A stretch of DNA of 64,000 bases. It comes from a bacterium (GTDB lineage Bacteria; Oederibacteriota; Muellerivitia; Muellerivitales; Muellerivitaceae). Position numbers and translations under genes: made by a program. Location of the stretch: positions 35,301 through 99,300 of the forward strand of contig DASZRK010000060.1 in NCBI GenBank assembly GCA_035549195.1, in the 5' to 3' direction. Under the pieces are notes generated by a model. That model was not told the DNA's origin and made no database searches. It saw only the letters and a program-made list of their open reading frames with translations. Shown here piece after piece: positions 8,624 to 17,802 of this stretch. Positions within the stretch are counted from its first letter, which is position 1. Every line of letters begins with the position of its first letter.

Positions 8624-9777
8624 AGATTTCGCCCTCTTTCTTCTCGACGCTTGTTGCCTGTTTCTTGGTGTTCGGTCTTTCGAAGGCCGGTGCTTGGGAC
8701 CAAGAACTCCAGACGGGTTATGTCTTTGACTTTTGGAATTCGAATTTCATCTATCACGGCAGTGAAAGCCGTCTACCCCTTTCCTATCGTCTTTCGAATG
8801 AGAAGTGGTCCTTCCAACTTTCGACCGCTTTCGTTCTGGGCGACTACCAGGCGGACGCAACCCCCTCTTCGGACGTTTCCAAGTTCAGCGGTCAGGATCT
8901 CTCCGACCTGAGCCTCCGGGCTTCCGTCGTCCTTCCGACGGGAGGCGATGTGAAGTCCAGTTTTTCGGGAGGATTGAACATCCCCACGGGCGATGACCAG
9001 TGGGAAGCGAAGGCGGGGGATGGAGCGGTTCCCTATAATTTCGACCCCAGCTATTACCATGGGCGTGGTTGGGATTTCAACGTCTTCTATACCCTCAACT
9101 CGCTGGGGCAAGGGACCCAGTGGGGTGTTGGGTTTGGGTTCCTTCAAGCCTCCAGTTATCTCAATTCGGGTGAAGCGCCCGCTCCCTGGGGGGCTTTGGT
9201 GGGAATGGGGACTTTGGGTTTTCCGGCCGGGGCGGACGAGCTTTTTGCCTTGCGCGGTGTCTATAGCCGGCCCCTGGCTGCGAACGCTCCCCATGTGTCG
9301 GGTGCTTTCACCCTGAGCCCGACCGTGGAAGCGTCCGGGCAATGGGTCAAGAAGCTGGGTCGCGATCGCCTTCAGTTGACCGTGTCCTATGACCTGTTCG
9401 GCCAAAGCACTTTTCCGGACATGTCCTCCGGCATCAATTCACCGACCTCGGAGACTTTTTTGGGTGACCGACTCCGGGTCCGGCCGTTCCTGGCCTGGGT
9501 TTTCGCCCCGGGCGTGGCGATGGAAAGCGGACTGGAGTGGAAACATATCCTCTCGAACGGTTACGCGACCGATGACCAGGCCTATAACGGTGGCGGCGAC
9601 CTCTTGGGGGCGTTGCAAAGCGCTACCTTCCAGGTCGATCCCGCGACCTTCTTCAATTTGGCCGGTTCTTATCAATATGTTCTTGCGAAAGATTACGCGA
9701 AGGATACGGGCGGTCAGTTGACGAATGTCACCTTCAATCAATTCACCTTCGGAGCGAATGTGGGGTTCAAATGGTAA
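8620..9777 (+). CDS. Outer-membrane beta-barrel protein, cassette 2
   Basis: 385 residues. Signal peptide 1-24 (FFSTLVACFLVFGLSKAGA), then amphipathic strands through to a C-terminus ending FGANVGFKW, with the terminal aromatic residue expected of a BAM-recognised barrel. Shares the PTGDDQWE and YYHGRGWDFNVFY motifs with the cassette 1 barrel (PTGNTSWE, YHGRGLGVNVMY). It overlaps the FecR gene by four bases and the lipoprotein gene by seven, so all three are translationally coupled. Exact role unknown. Confidence 0.76.
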   Translation: MKISPSFFSTLVACFLVFGLSKAGAWDQELQTGYVFDFWNSNFIYHGSESRLPLSYRLSNEKWSFQLSTAFVLGDYQADATPSSDVSKFSGQDLSDLSLRASVVLPTGGDVKSSFSGGLNIPTGDDQWEAKAGDGAVPYNFDPSYYHGRGWDFNVFYTLNSLGQGTQWGVGFGFLQASSYLNSGEAPAPWGALVGMGTLGFPAGADELFALRGVYSRPLAANAPHVSGAFTLSPTVEASGQWVKKLGRDRLQLTVSYDLFGQSTFPDMSSGINSPTSETFLGDRLRVRPFLAWVFAPGVAMESGLEWKHILSNGYATDDQAYNGGGDLLGALQSATFQVDPATFFNLAGSYQYVLAKDYAKDTGGQLTNVTFNQFTFGANVGFKW

Positions 9778-10730
9778 AAAAAATTCTGTTCCCGATCGGG
9801 TTGCTTGTTTTAGGCGGTTTGTTGGTCTTGACGGGTTGTAACCAAGCCAATCCTCCGGTCACTCCCCGGGATTCGGCGTCTTTGGTCATCGCCTTTCCTG
9901 TGCCTAAAACGGTCTCTCCGGCCTTAAAGAACAGGTCCCGGTCGGGGGTTCCTTCTCCGAAATCGGCCTTACCCCTGAGCTATGGGACTTTCGAATACAA
10001 CATCTCGGCCGGTTCGGAGGCGGTGACGGGTTTCGTGGATATTTCCTACGGAGTGACCATGGGGACCGTGAGCATTCCCCTGCCGCACAATGGAACTTGG
10101 CTGGTTTCGGCCGAGTGGCTCGAATACGGGAACCCCCGGTTCATCGGCGCGGATCAGGCCGTGGTCAATGGGACCACCAACCTGAACCTCCAGATGGGGG
10201 ATGTCACCCTTTATGGTTGCTCCTACGATTACCTGGCCGATCCAAATAGCTGTTATTCGACCTATAGCGGGGATATCTTCACTTTCGATTCGGGTTTTAT
10301 TGGTTATTCCACCAACCTCGATACGGGTGACATACAGATCGTATACGACCAGAACAATGGTACTGAAACCATGACCAGCCCTTCCGGTGCCAGCCATGGT
10401 TTCGCCTATCTCGGAACGGGGGATTGGTTGAACTACACCCAGATCCCGTCGGGGACCGTTTACTACGCCGATTCGGAAGCCGCCAAGACCGCCATTCTGG
10501 GGGCCGGCAATGGCGGCATGGCTTACGGCGATGTCTACGCGATCCAAATTTCACCCACGTCCCATGTTTGGCTCCAGATCACCGGTGATTACAATTGCGG
10601 GTCCGGGGATGAGGTGTATTTTGGGTTCCGGGTCAATACCCAAGGTTATTCCTACATGAAGTACGAAGCCACCAGCTACGGGAAAGCCAATTGCACCAAT
10701 GAGACTTATTCCGGCGGCGGTGGCGGTTGA
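9771..10730 (+). CDS. Lipoprotein, cassette 2
   Basis: 319 residues with a lipoprotein signal (IGLLVLGGLLVLTGC, then NQA). No recognised family. Shares with the cassette 1 lipoprotein a C-terminal module: FAYLGTGDWLNY, a PSGTVYYADS strand, then GDVYAIQI and a tryptophan. Contains several Cys outside the lipobox (e.g. YGCSYDY, NSCYS, YNCGSG) that could form disulfides. Begins seven bases inside the barrel gene. Ends in a Gly-rich tail (SGGGGG). Surface or periplasmic partner of the barrel is inferred from position only. Confidence 0.74.
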   Translation: MVKKILFPIGLLVLGGLLVLTGCNQANPPVTPRDSASLVIAFPVPKTVSPALKNRSRSGVPSPKSALPLSYGTFEYNISAGSEAVTGFVDISYGVTMGTVSIPLPHNGTWLVSAEWLEYGNPRFIGADQAVVNGTTNLNLQMGDVTLYGCSYDYLADPNSCYSTYSGDIFTFDSGFIGYSTNLDTGDIQIVYDQNNGTETMTSPSGASHGFAYLGTGDWLNYTQIPSGTVYYADSEAAKTAILGAGNGGMAYGDVYAIQISPTSHVWLQITGDYNCGSGDEVYFGFRVNTQGYSYMKYEATSYGKANCTNETYSGGGGG

Positions 10731-10787
10731 GGCTTCGGCTTTCCTAAAGCCATTGTCCCGACCTTTTCTTGGCCCCATAATCTTTCC

Positions 10788-11387
10788 ATGAGCACTTCCG
10801 TCCTTTTGGGGTTATTTCTCCCTCTTTTCGTGGCCATGGACCCCTTGGGTCTCTTTCCGGCCTTCATCCAACTCACGTCCGATCTTTCGGCCCCCAAAAG
10901 AAAACGGGTCGTCGATCTTTCCATCCTGACGGCCGGGGTGGTGGGGCTCCTTTTCATCCCCTTTGGCCCTTGGCTCCTGGGTGTCCTGGGCCTCCAGACG
11001 GGCGATTTCCAGGTGGCGGGCGGGCTCCTGGTCCTGGTCGTGGCCTTGCGGGACATCGTCTGGGAACAGAAGATGTTGAGCCTGAGCGAGTCCTCCGAAG
11101 GGGCGGGGATCGTGCCCTTCGGCATCCCCTTGCTGGTGGGGCCCGCGGTCTTCGCGACCCTCATCCTTTTGCGGGACCGGTTCTCCCCCCTGGAAGTGGG
11201 GGCTTCCCTCCTGGCGAACCTGGCCATCGCCTGGGTCGTCTTCCGCAAGTCGGAGCTCTTGATGCATTGGATGGGGCCCGCGGGGAGCCGCGTGGTCTCC
11301 AAGTTGGCCGCCCTGCTCATGGCCGCCTACGCGGTGATGATGATCCGCTCCGGCCTGCTTTCCCTCCATCACTTCTTCCAAGGTTGA
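10788..11387 (+). CDS. MarC-family integral membrane protein
   Basis: 199 residues, about six TM helices, with the family's opening signature (PLFVAMDPLGLFPAFIQLT). It repeats the two-halved layout of MarC/UPF0056 proteins (second half opens IVPFGIPLLVGPAVFATLIL). The family's transport substrate is unknown despite the historical link with antibiotic resistance. The stop lies four bases before the ATG of the NAD kinase gene, whose ribosome site overlaps this stop codon, so they are probably cotranscribed. Confidence 0.85.
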   Translation: MSTSVLLGLFLPLFVAMDPLGLFPAFIQLTSDLSAPKRKRVVDLSILTAGVVGLLFIPFGPWLLGVLGLQTGDFQVAGGLLVLVVALRDIVWEQKMLSLSESSEGAGIVPFGIPLLVGPAVFATLILLRDRFSPLEVGASLLANLAIAWVVFRKSELLMHWMGPAGSRVVSKLAALLMAAYAVMMIRSGLLSLHHFFQG

Positions 11388-11391
11388 GGTC

Positions 11392-12267
11392 ATGAAGAAC
11401 CGCAAGGTCCTGGTCATTTATAAGGAAAGCGCCTACAGCCAGTTCCAGGCTTCGGGCTCCTTGACCAAGGGACTGAAAAAAGGGGATTACCTGGCCGTGG
11501 TGCGGGGAAGCCATGACCGCCACCACCGGACCCTGGCCGGCGTCCTGAAGGCCCTGGCGGCCGAAGGTCTCCCCGTGGACCGGGTCCTGCGCCACAAGGC
11601 CTACCGGCTCCGGAACGTGGACCACCGTTATGCCTTGGTGGTCTCGGTGGGGGGGGATGGGACGCTCCTGGACGCCTCCCACCTGGTCGAACGGGTCCCC
11701 ATCCTTGGCGTCAACTCGGACCCGATGCGCAGTGTGGCCCGTTTCAGCGGATGCCGGTTGGAGGATTTTCCCCAGGTCCTTCGGGGACATCTCGAAGGAC
11801 GAACCAAGCCTGTCCCGGTCCCCAGGCTCCAGTTCCGGGTCAATGGTCGCCCGAACCCTTGGCGGGTCCTTAACGATCTCCTGGTTTGTACGGCCAGCCC
11901 CGCCGGTACTTCCCGCTATTTCCTGGAGATCGGTGATAGGTCCGAGGAACAAATGTCCAGCGGCATCTGGGTTTCGACGGCGGCGGGCTCCAGTGCGGCC
12001 ATCTTCTCAGCGGGCGGGAAGGCCCAGTCCCTGACGTCCCGGTCCTTCCAATTCCTGGTCCGCGAACCCTACCAACGGAAGTTCGGCGTCCGGCGCCTGG
12101 TGCGGGGCATTCTAAGACCGGGTCAAAGGTTGGGGATCGTTTCCCGGATGAAGGAAGGGCGGATCTTCGTGGACGGGCCGAACCTGTGGTTGCCTTTCCG
12201 GCTGGGGGACCGGCTGGAAGTGGGGCCTTCGAAAAGCCCCCTTCGCCTGATCGGCGTCAAGGGCTGA
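11392..12267 (+). CDS. nadK: NAD kinase-like protein
   Basis: ATP- or polyphosphate-dependent phosphorylation of NAD to NADP. The defining GGDGT motif is at residues 87-91 (VVSVGGDGTLLDASH), with the following PILGVNSDP nucleotide segment and the downstream STAAGSSAAIFSAGG loop. 291 residues, normal length. The second half (residues 170-285) has the expected beta-rich NAD-binding character but lower resemblance than bacterial housekeeping NadK; a diacylglycerol-kinase-superfamily relative is the alternative. The start is supported by GAGGT four bases upstream. Confidence 0.85.
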   Translation: MKNRKVLVIYKESAYSQFQASGSLTKGLKKGDYLAVVRGSHDRHHRTLAGVLKALAAEGLPVDRVLRHKAYRLRNVDHRYALVVSVGGDGTLLDASHLVERVPILGVNSDPMRSVARFSGCRLEDFPQVLRGHLEGRTKPVPVPRLQFRVNGRPNPWRVLNDLLVCTASPAGTSRYFLEIGDRSEEQMSSGIWVSTAAGSSAAIFSAGGKAQSLTSRSFQFLVREPYQRKFGVRRLVRGILRPGQRLGIVSRMKEGRIFVDGPNLWLPFRLGDRLEVGPSKSPLRLIGVKG

Positions 12268-12271
12268 GGGG

Positions 12272-13069
12272 TCAGCGGCCGTCCGGGCCGGTGTTTCCCT
12301 TCGAACAGTCATCGCTGATGGACTTCATTTCGGCCGCCATCAACTGGGGAAAATACCGCATCAGGTAGTCCACATCGGCCACGCGGTCGCTCATGATCAA
12401 ATGGTAGTCGCCCAATCCCTTGATATGGGCCTCATAGACCTTGGCGAAAGGCACGAAGCTCCAATGCCAGGGCTCGTCCCGCACCGCGCCCCGTTTTCCC
12501 TGGTAGGTCTTGCAAAAACCGAAGTCGGGCGCGTTATCCTCCATCCAGCGGTAGAAGGCGATCACCCGGCTGGGTGTCCCGGGGTTCACGTTCTCCAACT
12601 GGCCCCGCAGGGAAGCCTCCGAGATGTCCAGGTCCGTTCCCCATTGGTGCCGGGAAAGGCCGGGGATCGAGACCAGGGTCATGACGGCCCTGACCCGGGC
12701 CTTCTGGTCCAAGTTCTCCGACTTCTTATAAAGACGGTCGTAGTGGTTCCAGATCTGGCGCTGGTGATAGAAGGACCGGAAACCGGAGACCAGGATGAGG
12801 TCCCAGCCGTCCTTCTTGGCCTTTTCCTTGAGCTTCCAGAAATATTCCAGGACGGGTCCCTGGGCCTTTTGCCCGCTCGCCGGGTCCTGGACCAGTCCGG
12901 GAGGATGGTCCAAGCCCAGGATCTGCCGGTCGGTCAGGGGCGGCGGGGTGGGGAAGGCGGGTGGTTGCTCGGTTATGGGTCCGGACCCGGGTGCGGGGAG
13001 AGCGGCCGATGGTTTCGGACGGGGGGTGGCGCACCCCCCCAGGATGAGGACGAAAGCCAGCCACCCCAA
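12272..13069 (-). CDS. D-alanyl-D-alanine carboxypeptidase, VanY/M15B type, lipoprotein
   Basis: Zinc peptidase that trims D-Ala from peptidoglycan stem peptides. N-terminal lipobox (FVLILGGCATP) anchors it to the envelope. A Pro-rich linker follows, then the catalytic domain from ~100: SGFRSFYHQRQIW, then SRHQWGTDLDI carrying the first His/Asp zinc ligands, and EPWHWSF with the third ligand His. 265 residues. Convergent with the NAD kinase gene (stops 5 bases apart) and upstream of a phosphoglycerate mutase on the same strand. Confidence 0.9.
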   Translation of the reverse strand: MGWLAFVLILGGCATPRPKPSAALPAPGSGPITEQPPAFPTPPPLTDRQILGLDHPPGLVQDPASGQKAQGPVLEYFWKLKEKAKKDGWDLILVSGFRSFYHQRQIWNHYDRLYKKSENLDQKARVRAVMTLVSIPGLSRHQWGTDLDISEASLRGQLENVNPGTPSRVIAFYRWMEDNAPDFGFCKTYQGKRGAVRDEPWHWSFVPFAKVYEAHIKGLGDYHLIMSDRVADVDYLMRYFPQLMAAEMKSISDDCSKGNTGPDGR

Positions 13070-13113
13070 CAGGGAGGCGCGGTGGGTCAGGGGTAGGACG
13101 GGAAGGACGGGAC

Positions 13114-13737
13114 TTATTTCAGGTCCTTGGACGAAAGGATCTTGAGGTCCTTGTCCAGCTCATAGACCCGGGGCACGGCGGTGTCCAGGTTCAGTTCCAG
13201 GACCTGTTCCTTGGTCAAATGCTCCAAGTGCATCACGATGGACCGCAGGGAATTGCCGTGGGCGGCCACCAGCACGTTCTTGCCCTTCTGGAGATAGGGG
13301 ACGATCTTCTCGTCGAAATAGGGGAGGGTGCGGGCGGCGGTGTCCTTCAGGGACTCGGAAAAACCATCCTGGTCCTTCGGGGGCGGCACGTCGTAGCTGC
13401 GCCGCCAGATCTTGACCTGGTCCTCGCCGTATTTGGCCGCGGTCTGGGCCTTGTCCAAGCCCTGCAGGGCGCCGTAGTGCCGTTCGTTGAGGGCCTTGTC
13501 CTTCACGGTGGTGAGGCCGGCCTGGCCGATCTCATCCAGGATGACGGCCAGGGTCTTCTGGGCCCGCTGGAGGTCCGAGGTGAAGGCGATGTCGAATTTC
13601 ATGCCCTTCAGGTGCCGGCCGGCGCGGTGGGCCTCCTGCTCGCCCAGTTCGGTCAGGGGAACGTCCACCCAGCCGGTGAACTTGTTCTCCAGATTCCATT
13701 GTGATTGTCCGTGTCGCACCAGAACGAGAGTCGGCAT
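13114..13737 (-). CDS. gpmA: 2,3-bisphosphoglycerate-dependent phosphoglycerate mutase
   Basis: Glycolytic interconversion of 3- and 2-phosphoglycerate via a phosphohistidine. The N-terminus [15 protein letters not shown] carries the catalytic His9; the second His lies in [15 protein letters not shown]. The family block [12 protein letters not shown] and the [13 protein letters not shown] segment distinguish it from other histidine phosphatases. I use the ATG at 13737 (207 residues); an in-frame ATG 47 codons upstream adds sequence that no family member has. Confidence 0.95.
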   Translation of the reverse strand: MPTLVLVRHGQSQWNLENKFTGWVDVPLTELGEQEAHRAGRHLKGMKFDIAFTSDLQRAQKTLAVILDEIGQAGLTTVKDKALNERHYGALQGLDKAQTAAKYGEDQVKIWRRSYDVPPPKDQDGFSESLKDTAARTLPYFDEKIVPYLQKGKNVLVAAHGNSLRSIVMHLEHLTKEQVLELNLDTAVPRVYELDKDLKILSSKDLK

Positions 13738-13876
13738 GGGAGCCCCTTTGCGTCGTGATCCTCCAAAGAGCGGTGATTTTAACCTCGCCTTCCGTCCTTG
13801 AAAAGCCTTAAAGGCCGCGCCTTGAACCCCCCCGCGGGTTTCGGCATACTGGAAATCCGAAAGAACAAGGTAAGAC

Positions 13877-14965
13877 ATGACCGCCCTCCAATATATGAAG
13901 CGCGCCCTGCATCTGGCCGGAACCCGGGCCCGCTATGTCTCGCCCAATCCGCGCGTGGGCGCGGTGCTGGTTCGCGGCGGCCGTATCGTGGGGGAAGGGG
14001 TGACCCAACCCTATGGTGGCCCACACGCCGAGATCATGGCCCTGCGACGGGCGGGATCCCGCGCGCGGGGCGCCACCCTTTATGTGACCTTGGAACCCTG
14101 CTCCCATTACGGCAAGACCCCGCCCTGCGCCAACGCGATCCTCGACGCCGGTGTCCGCCGGGTGGTGGCCGCCACGGGCGATCCCAACCCCAAGGTCGCC
14201 GGGAAGGGCTTCCGTCTGTTGAGGGCGGCCGGGATCGGCGTCCAGGTGGGGCCCGCGGCGCCCGAGGCGATCGAGCTCAACCAGGCTTTCTTCTTCAGCC
14301 ACGCCCAAGGCCGTCCCTGGGTCACCCTCAAGGCCGGGACCAGCCTGGACGGACGCATCGCCGGGGTGACCGGCAGATCCCGTTGGATCACGAACAAGGT
14401 CTCCCGGCAAAAGGCCCATCTCCTGCGGTCCCGGGCGGACGCCATCCTGGTCGGTTCGGGCACCCTCCTGGAAGACGACCCTTCCTTGACGGTCCGCCTG
14501 CCGGGCTGGCGCCGGAAGGACGGATGGCCCCTCCGGATCGTTCTGGATTCCCGTTTGCGCATCCCCCTCAAGGCCCGGGTGCTGAAGGGTCCCGCGGGAA
14601 CGGTCCTTTTCGCCGCGCCCCAAGCGCCCCAGGCGAAACAAAGGACCTTGGAGTCGCTGGGTGCCCGAGTTTTTCGGGTGCCTTCCCGTGGAAAGATGTT
14701 ATCGTTGAAGGCTATTTTGGCCTTGCTGCAGGGGCTGGAGGTCCGGTCCCTTTTGGTGGAGGGGGGCGGGGCGGTCCATGCGTCCTTCCTCGAAGAGGGG
14801 CTGGCCGACGAGCTTCATTTGTTCGTGGCCCCCAAGGTGATCGGGGGAAAGGCGCCCTCCTGGGCCGGGGGAAAGGGTGTAACGGACCCCAACCTGGCGG
14901 TCCGGCTCAAGGGGCTCGAAGTCGAGCCACTGGCAGGAGACCTTTGGGTCCATGGGACCTTTTGA
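13877..14965 (+). CDS. ribD: Bifunctional diaminohydroxyphosphoribosylaminopyrimidine deaminase / 5-amino-6-(5-phosphoribosylamino)uracil reductase
   Basis: Second and third steps of riboflavin synthesis. N-terminal deaminase (1-~145) with zinc ligands in PHAEIMALR and [17 protein letters not shown]-terminal reductase (~146-362) with [13 protein letters not shown] and the [18 protein letters not shown] strand. 362 residues, typical. First gene of ribD-ribE-yaaR-ribBA-ribH-nusB. I looked for an FMN riboswitch in the 139 bases upstream and see none. Confidence 0.97.
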   Translation: MTALQYMKRALHLAGTRARYVSPNPRVGAVLVRGGRIVGEGVTQPYGGPHAEIMALRRAGSRARGATLYVTLEPCSHYGKTPPCANAILDAGVRRVVAATGDPNPKVAGKGFRLLRAAGIGVQVGPAAPEAIELNQAFFFSHAQGRPWVTLKAGTSLDGRIAGVTGRSRWITNKVSRQKAHLLRSRADAILVGSGTLLEDDPSLTVRLPGWRRKDGWPLRIVLDSRLRIPLKARVLKGPAGTVLFAAPQAPQAKQRTLESLGARVFRVPSRGKMLSLKAILALLQGLEVRSLLVEGGGAVHASFLEEGLADELHLFVAPKVIGGKAPSWAGGKGVTDPNLAVRLKGLEVEPLAGDLWVHGTF

Positions 14966-14975
14966 GGGAAAGAAC

Positions 14976-15587
14976 ATGTTCACGGGTTTGATCCAAGAGA
15001 TGGGGCGGGTCCTGCGGGTCCAACGGACCCCGGACCTTTTGACCCTCACGCTGGAGGCCCCCAAGACGGCCCCGGCTCTGAAGGTGGGGGACAGCCTGGC
15101 GGTCAATGGATGCTGTTTGACCGTTGTGGAGGTAGCTACGCCCCGATTGGTCTTCCAACTGGTCCCGGAGACCCTGCAACGCACCGCTTTGGGGGGCCTG
15201 AAGGAAGGCGACCGGGTCAATCTCGAACCGCCCCTGACGGCCTCCGCCGCGCTCGGCGGCCATTTCGTCCAAGGGCATGTGGACGGAGTGGGCACCCTGA
15301 CGAAACTCGAGCCTTTCGAGGGCGGGGCCCGCTTGGGGATCCGGCTCCCGAAGGGATTCGCCCGCTATGTGGTGGAAAAGGGGAGCATCGCCCTGGATGG
15401 GGTCAGCCTGACCGTGGCCGCCGTGAAGGGGGATGAGGTCGAGGTCGCCCTCATCCCCCACACCTTGAAGGAGACCGTCTTCCAGTTCCGGAAGGCCGGC
15501 GACGGTGTGCAGGTGGAGGTGGACCTCTTGGCGAAATACGTGGAACGCCTCACCGGCGCCTATGGCCCGGCCGGAGGGAAGGCATGA
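14976..15587 (+). CDS. ribE: Riboflavin synthase, alpha chain
   Basis: Dismutates two 6,7-dimethyl-8-ribityllumazine molecules to riboflavin. Opens with the canonical MFTGLIQEMG, which fixes the start at 14976 (GAGGGA six bases upstream) rather than an ATG eight codons earlier. Two tandem lumazine-binding domains: residues 1-~90 and ~95-190, the second opening GGHFVQGHVDG. 203 residues. Overlaps the next ATG by four bases. Confidence 0.96.
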   Translation: MFTGLIQEMGRVLRVQRTPDLLTLTLEAPKTAPALKVGDSLAVNGCCLTVVEVATPRLVFQLVPETLQRTALGGLKEGDRVNLEPPLTASAALGGHFVQGHVDGVGTLTKLEPFEGGARLGIRLPKGFARYVVEKGSIALDGVSLTVAAVKGDEVEVALIPHTLKETVFQFRKAGDGVQVEVDLLAKYVERLTGAYGPAGGKA

Positions 15588-16024
15588 GCATGAAGATCGA
15601 AAAGGTCGGCGACGGCGGCGCTCCCGAGAAGCCGTCCTCCATTTCCGAGCTCTTCGCTCCCGCGTTGACCGAACGCATGAAACAGGTCGGGGACCCGGTC
15701 TTGAGGGCCGAGCTCTCCAACCTTATCGTTGAGGTCGAGGAGAAGGGCAAAAAGCTCCTGGCGGGCAAGGGCCGCCGGGAGTTCGAGAACTACAAGCGCT
15801 CGGTCAAGAAGTTCATGGACAAGGTGGTGGCCAGTTCCTTCAAGCTGGAGGAGAAGCACGGCCACAAGAAGGATGGCAAGTTCGTGGTCTACCTGACCAT
15901 GCAGAAGGTGGACGGGGCCCTGGACATCCTGGGGCAGATGCTCCTGGCGGGCCAGCAGGACCCCATGCGCCTCATCGCCGCCCTGGACGAGATCCGGGGC
16001 ATGTTGTTGGACACTTATCTTTAA
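15584..16024 (+). CDS. YaaR-like (DUF327) helical protein
   Basis: 146 residues, almost entirely helical and charged. The pattern [31 protein letters not shown], here split by turns, and the C-terminal [32 protein letters not shown] region resemble the YaaR/DUF327 family (PF03885). That family's function is not established. It sits inside the riboflavin operon, overlapping ribE by four bases and 26 bases before ribBA, so it is cotranscribed with flavin genes. Family assignment from memory of the fold pattern, moderately sure. Confidence 0.65.
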   Translation: MSMKIEKVGDGGAPEKPSSISELFAPALTERMKQVGDPVLRAELSNLIVEVEEKGKKLLAGKGRREFENYKRSVKKFMDKVVASSFKLEEKHGHKKDGKFVVYLTMQKVDGALDILGQMLLAGQQDPMRLIAALDEIRGMLLDTYL

Positions 16025-16050
16025 GCGGGGGATCCCCCCAGGACCTGAAA

Positions 16051-17262
16051 ATGGAATTTGAACGCATCGAAAAGGCCGTCGCCGACATCCGCGCCGGCAA
16101 GATGGTCGTGGTGGTGGATGACGAGACCCGCGAGAACGAGGGCGACCTGGTCATGGCCGCCGAGAAAGCCACGCCCGAAGCCGTGAACTTCATGGCCAAG
16201 GAAGGCCGGGGGCTCATCTGCGTGCCCATGCTGGGGGAGGACCTGGACCGGCTGGGGCTTTCCATGATGGTCACCGAACAACAGGACAATTTCCGCACCG
16301 CCTTCACCGTTTCCGTGGACGCGCGCCAGGGCGTCACGACGGGCATTTCGGCGCCCGACCGGGCCCGCACCATCCAGGTGATGATGGACCCGGCTTCCCG
16401 TCCCGCGGACCTGGTGAAGCCCGGCCATATCTTCCCGCTCCGCTACCGCGTCGGCGGGGTCCTGCGTCGGGCCGGGCACACCGAGGCCGCCATCGACCTG
16501 GTCCAGTTGGCGGGTTTGAAGCCCGCGGGCGTCATCTGCGAGATCATGCGCGACGACGGCACCATGGCCCGCCTGGAGGACCTGCAGCTCATCGCCCAAA
16601 AGCACGGGCTCACCCTCATCACCATCGCCGAACTCATCCGCTTCCGCCGCCAGAAGGAAAAACTGGTCCGCAAGGTCCTGGAAGTGCCCCTGCCCACCGA
16701 GACCGGCCCATGGAGGGTCCATGTCTATCGGGCCCAGACCGAGGACGACGACAGCCTGGCCCTGGTGAAGGGCGACCTGAAGGGCGGTCCGGTGTTGGTG
16801 CGGGTCCATTCCGAATGCCTGACCGGCGACGTCTTCGGGTCCCTGCGCTGCGATTGCGGGGAACAACTGCACGCGGCCATGGCCCAGATCGAAAAGGAGG
16901 GTCGGGGCGTGATCCTCTACATGCGCCAGGAAGGGCGCGGCATCGGGCTCTTCAATAAGTTGAAGGCCTACCGTCTCCAGGACGAGGGATTGGACACGGT
17001 GGAAGCCAATGAGAAGCTCGGGTTCCCGGCGGACCTGCGGGACTACGGCATCGGCGCCCAGATCCTGGTGGACCTGGGGATCAAGGACCTCCGCCTGTTG
17101 ACCAACAATCCCAAGAAGATCGTGGGCCTGGAGGGCTACGGGCTCCACGTGGTCGAACGTGTTCCCATTGAGGTTAAACCCAATCCCTCGAACGAGAGAT
17201 ACCTGGACGTGAAACGTTTGAAGCTCGGCCACTTTCTCGGGAAAAAAACCGACCAAAAGTAG
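16051..17262 (+). CDS. ribBA: Bifunctional 3,4-dihydroxy-2-butanone-4-phosphate synthase / GTP cyclohydrolase II
   Basis: Supplies both precursors of riboflavin. N-terminal DHBP synthase (1-~200) with the acidic loop [16 protein letters not shown] and later [15 protein letters not shown]-terminal GTP cyclohydrolase II (~205-400) with zinc cysteines in [20 protein letters not shown] and the [10 protein letters not shown] loop. 403 residues, full length, both active sites look intact. The catalytic residues expected for each half are present. Confidence 0.97.
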   Translation: MEFERIEKAVADIRAGKMVVVVDDETRENEGDLVMAAEKATPEAVNFMAKEGRGLICVPMLGEDLDRLGLSMMVTEQQDNFRTAFTVSVDARQGVTTGISAPDRARTIQVMMDPASRPADLVKPGHIFPLRYRVGGVLRRAGHTEAAIDLVQLAGLKPAGVICEIMRDDGTMARLEDLQLIAQKHGLTLITIAELIRFRRQKEKLVRKVLEVPLPTETGPWRVHVYRAQTEDDDSLALVKGDLKGGPVLVRVHSECLTGDVFGSLRCDCGEQLHAAMAQIEKEGRGVILYMRQEGRGIGLFNKLKAYRLQDEGLDTVEANEKLGFPADLRDYGIGAQILVDLGIKDLRLLTNNPKKIVGLEGYGLHVVERVPIEVKPNPSNERYLDVKRLKLGHFLGKKTDQK

Positions 17263-17276
17263 GGGCGGGCATTACA

Positions 17277-17792
17277 ATGCGTGGCCGTGTGACCGGAAGG
17301 TCCCGGCCGGAAATGGAAAGGTCGGCCTTGAAAGTCATCGAAGGAAAGCCCGAAGGGAAGGGCGCGAGGATCGCGGTGGTCGTGAGCCGCTTCAACGACC
17401 TGATCGGCCAGCGCCTGCTCAAGGGCGCCCTGGAGACCTTGAAGGCCCGGGGCGTGGCCGAGGGCGATATCGAGGTGGCCTGGGTGCCGGGCGCCTGGGA
17501 GATCCCGGTGGTGGCGGCCCGGATGGCGGCCCAGGGGAAGTTCAACGGCGTGATCGCGTTGGGCGCCATTGTGCGGGGCGAGACCACCCACCACGAGCAT
17601 ATCGGTTCCGAGGTCTCGGCGGCCTTGAGGGGATTGACGGAGCGCTACGGTCTTCCGGTGGCCTTCGGGGTCCTCACCACCGAGGACCTGGACCAGGCCC
17701 TGGCCCGGGCGGGGGAGCATAGCGACAACAAGGGGGCGGAAGCCGCCCTTCATTTATTGGAGACCCTTTCGGTCCTGGGGCAATTGTCATGA
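17277..17792 (+). CDS. ribH: 6,7-dimethyl-8-ribityllumazine synthase
   Basis: Penultimate step of riboflavin synthesis; forms icosahedral or pentameric assemblies. Motifs VVVSRFNDLIGQRLL, VPGAWEIPVVAARMA and GAIVRGETTHHEHI (catalytic His) are intact. 171 residues from the ATG at 17277, but the first ~18 residues look non-conserved; ATG at 17313 (MERSALKV) is an equally good start. Eleven bases before nusB, the usual bacterial neighbour. Confidence 0.95.
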   Translation: MRGRVTGRSRPEMERSALKVIEGKPEGKGARIAVVVSRFNDLIGQRLLKGALETLKARGVAEGDIEVAWVPGAWEIPVVAARMAAQGKFNGVIALGAIVRGETTHHEHIGSEVSAALRGLTERYGLPVAFGVLTTEDLDQALARAGEHSDNKGAEAALHLLETLSVLGQLS

Positions 17793-17802
17793 GGGGGCCG
17801 TC

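Noticed and set aside
13738..13876. FMN riboswitch before ribD
   Set aside because: The space is short and lacks the conserved RFN blocks; no plausible fold with terminator was seen.
13798..14991. 397-codon plus-strand frame overlapping ribD
   Set aside because: It is the +1 shadow of ribD (Pro/Gly/Arg-rich, no motifs); ribD motifs are in the other frame.
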